A stretch of 64,000 nt of DNA, taken from the NCBI GenBank assembly GCA_024291935.2, contig CM044316.1, forward strand, positions 74,168,501 to 74,232,500, written 5' to 3'. The stretch's first letter is position 1, and each line of letters starts with the position of its first letter. Positions 61,235 through 64,000 of this stretch are shown piece by piece. The position numbers and the translations under genes are program-made. The notes under the pieces were generated by a model. The model worked only from the letters and a program-made list of their open reading frames with translations, was not told where the DNA came from and searched no databases. This DNA is from Okapia johnstoni. Lineage: Eukaryota; Chordata; Mammalia; Artiodactyla; Giraffidae.

Positions 61235-61790
61235 TGAAGATCACATTTTATCGGTATGCTGGACAGGGGGAAATTTCTTGCTCTACCCCTCTCGCATTCT
61301 TGTGCCAGGACTAATAAAAAATGGCACAAGGCAGATTAATAGGAGGAAAAAAAAAGTTTAATTCATGCACATGGAGTTGTCACAGAAATGGGACCTAAGA
61401 AGTGGCCAAAGCAGGCAGTTTCTATGCTTTTGAGGCAAATAAAAATCTGTAAGGAACTGACAGGACAAAGAAACTTGGGTTTGGGGTGCCCAACTGGTAA
61501 AGAATCTAAACCAAGTTTGGGCTTGGGGTAGGAAATTAGAGAAGAAACAAGGTTGTTTATATAGGATTCTCAGCTTGAATTCCCTATCATCAGCAATAAG
61601 GGTGTCCTTCTAATTCCAGATACAGGAAGTACACATTTGACTTGAGGGATTTATTTCCTGTTTTCAGGGAGAAAAGAGGGTCAGAGTCAGTCTCCCTCTA
61701 GCACCGATCATTTCTTAAATAACTTTAATTCAAAGTAATCAATATGTCATTGAGGCACATTTGGGGTGGCCAAATCTGGGCCCCAACAAA
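61235..61790 (+). mobile_element. Probable ancient endogenous-retrovirus LTR (solo)
   Basis: 'gtcacagaaatgggacctaa', 'gtggccaaagcaggcagttt', 'gatttatttcctgttttcag', 'cacatttggggtggccaaat' and a terminal 'gggccccaaca' resemble a mammalian ERV LTR ending in CA. No internal viral gene is adjacent. The family is uncertain. Confidence 0.45.
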
Positions 61791-62499
61791 TACTCTTCTG
61801 AAAACAACCCTCTACCTAAGATGTCTATAACTGTAGACTATCCGTTGGAATAAGAGTAATACGGACACATAACAGGAGATACAGAGATTTTTGGTTAGTG
61901 ATGATTCACATAATATTATTGAAAGAGGTAATACAGGCATATGTTTTATAAATTGTAGAGTATTACTGATTTTAAACCTGTGTTTGCCAACTTGCCTTAT
62001 TTCATAAGGTATACATAGTAATCTACACTCCAAAGACAAATGTGCTATTTTGATCCTTTATACAAACTTAGTTTATGGTACATGAAATTATTTTAAATGG
62101 AAAGCTTATTATTAAGAACACAAGTTGATGTTTGACTTCCAAGGGTGTTGGTCTTATCCATGGTATACCTTTAGGTCATCATTAAAAGAACTAACAGGAA
62201 CGAAAATGAAGAAAACAATACTGCTTTTCAGATTCTGAATATTTAGGATATTTAATTTGGAGGTCAGATCACCACATTTGCCAAAATGATTTCCAATGTT
62301 GTTTGAAATTCATGCTTAATAAATAGGGATCAAAGTCCAAGAATGCCTGCATTCTAAAAGGATACACATACAAGACAGACCATATAGATTTCTGCATGGT
62401 CATATGGGGAAATGATGTGAACCATTTAAAATTGTAAACACTACGTAATGCAACTGTCAATCCTTAGTTTTTATCTTGCTTGACCAGTAATGGCCTTTG
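61791..62499. other. Intronic sequence, nothing recognised
   Basis: AT-rich, with no gene or clear repeat. Confidence 0.4.
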
Positions 62500-63260
62500 A
62501 CATAGTTGAACCCTGCCTCCTCGGTAAGCTATTTCCTTCACTTAGCTTTCAATATGCATCTTTCTCCTGGTTTTTCTCCTACTTCTCTGACCATTTCTTC
62601 TTTTCAGGCTCCTTCTCTTCCTCTCCAACTATTAATTTTAGAGCACTGCAGGGCTGTCCTTGAATTTTTTGTCTTTTTTTTTTTTATCTATATGTACTCC
62701 CTTTCTGACTTCATCCAATCTCCTGGCTTTAAATACCACCTACAGACTGATGACTCAACATTTTTACCTCCAACTTGATACATCTCATTGGATTCCAGAC
62801 ATAAAATTACAAACTCACTTGGATGACTAATGGGCATCTTAAATTTAACATGTCTAAGCTCTTGATCATCTCCCTCAAATCTACTTTTCCTACTGTCTTT
62901 TCCATTTCAGTTAATGTCACTTCACTCTTCCAGTTTCTCAGGCCAAAAGCCTGACTCATTCATGACTCATTACTTTCTCTCAAACCCATAGCCTCTCTGT
63001 CAGCAGTTTCTGTTGGCTCTATCTTCAAATTACATCAAGAATTTGACCACAACTCGCTCCTCCACTGCTAACACTCAAATTCAACCTGTAATCATCTTTT
63101 GTCTGGATTATTGCAATAAACTCCTATTTTTTTTTTACTTTCACCCTTGCCTCTTTCAGTATTTTCTCACATGTCAGCAAGAATGATTTTGTTAAAACAT
63201 GTCAGATCATGTTACCCCTCTACTCAAACTCCTCAGCATTAAGGATATATTTGAAAACTT
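62500..63260 (+). mobile_element. L2 LINE remnant
   Basis: Strong ordered L2 features: 'ttaaatttaacatgtctaag', 'tttctgttggctctatcttc', 'gtctggattattgcaataaa', 'cagatcatgttacccctcta'. It is truncated before the 3' end. Confidence 0.7.
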
Positions 63261-63334
63261 TAGCAGGGAATATAACATTGCCCTGACATACTGAAATAGA
63301 TGCCAGCTTCAGCCTAAGACTGGACTAGTAAAAT

Positions 63335-64000
63335 GACCCTAACATCCAATCCCAATGTGGGTGTGGGGGACCCCCATGCCAACAAGCGATTCTCACACAC
63401 TAGCTGGGTGTCATAAAACTCTATCCTGACACTATCCACTCAGAGATAACATCAGATCTCACAGGTTACGGGTTCAGTCCTTCCAGACTGTTCCCCTGGC
63501 CAACACACTTCAGATGCCAGTCACAAGCCCACAAACTGACACAAACTGACTTGCTATTATAGATCAGAGGTTCCAGTGACCCTGTCTCTGGGTTCCATTA
63601 ATTTGCTAGAGTGGCTCACACAGTTCAGAGAAACACTTTACCTACTTTGTTACTGTTTTATTACAAAAGGATATAACTCAGATACAGCCAGATGAAAGAG
63701 ATGCAAAAGACACAGTATGGGAGAAGGGGCAGAGTTTCCATGATCTCATGGAGTGTACCATTCTCCTCCCAGCATCCATATGTTCACCACCCCAGAACCT
63801 CCCCTAACTTCTGTGTTTTTATAAGGGCTTCATTATATAAGCAAGGATGATTAAGTCATTGGTAATTGGCAACTGATTCTACTTTCAGCCCCTCACTTCC
63901 ACTTTGAAGTGGATCTAATCTGAAAGCTCCAACCCTCTAATCATGTGGTTGGCTCCCATGACAACCAGTTTCATCTTTAGGTTACTTAAGAGTTTTCCAA
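63335..64000. mobile_element. Probable ancient ERVL/MaLR-type LTR, cut by window edge
   Basis: 'tagagtggctcacacagttc', 'tttattacaaaaggatataa', 'acagccagatgaaagagatg', 'ttataagggcttcattatat', 'ccaaccctctaatcatgtgg' follow a familiar mammalian LTR order. Orientation and family are not settled. Confidence 0.5.

Larger units (their letters stand above)
26182..64000 (-). other. EDIL3: EDIL3 intron 1 (partial, runs off the right edge)
   Basis: Inferred from exon 2. The signal-peptide exon and promoter should lie at higher coordinates. Nothing in 26182-64000 resembles a CpG-rich promoter or a signal-peptide exon, so the intron is at least 37.8 kb long. Confidence 0.8.

Noticed and set aside
60900..64000. 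EDIL3 exon 1 or promoter at the right end
   Set aside because: No CpG-rich segment or signal-peptide coding exon; the end is L2 and LTR sequence.

Overview
The window looks like intronic DNA from a ruminant (cattle, sheep, goat or a close relative). The evidence is the density of BovB (RTE-type) LINEs and of Bov-tA tRNA-Glu-headed SINEs, a combination found in ruminant genomes, on a background of ordinary mammalian repeats (L1, L2, MIR, MER5A, MaLR/ERVL LTRs). The base composition is AT-rich, there is no CpG island, and no bacterial-style gene organisation is present.

I can support only one host coding segment: a 129-bp minus-strand exon at 26053-26181 with good splice signals. It encodes a six-cysteine EGF-like module that I recognise as the first EGF repeat of EDIL3 (DEL-1), a secreted integrin-binding extracellular matrix glycoprotein. 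This places the whole window inside EDIL3, transcribed on the minus strand. Positions 26182-64000 are intron 1 (exon 1 lies beyond the right edge), and 1-26052 are intron 2 (the next exon lies beyond the left edge).

Everything else is intron and repeats. From left to right: 1-25 kb holds BovB tails at 1, 1290, 5352, 6064, 11033 and 24062, a longer BovB with reverse-transcriptase remnants at 22137-23815, several Bov-tA copies, an old rearranged L1 at 18.7-20.0 kb and L2 remnants. 26.6-31 kb holds a MaLR element and L2. 31-34.8 kb holds a BovB tail with target-site duplications (TSDs) and a 5'-inverted L1. 36.8-41.1 kb holds L2 and the most informative structure in the window, a 2.7-kb BovB with an inverted endonuclease segment and a 606-codon open reverse-transcriptase frame, nested inside a Bov-tA and flanked by a 12-bp TSD. 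47.8-49.8 kb holds a second long BovB, on the minus strand. 50-54.9 kb is comparatively poor in young repeats. 55-64 kb holds MIR, L1, L2 and LTR remnants.

I found no novel multi-gene system. The points of interest are retrotransposition mechanics: two twin-primed insertions, two BovB insertions of only 53 and 58 bp with their own TSDs, a two-headed SINE with a perfect 15-bp TSD, and a local inverted duplication inside an L1. Repeat assignments come from memory of the families, not from a database search. Boundaries without a stated TSD are approximate to about 10-30 bases.
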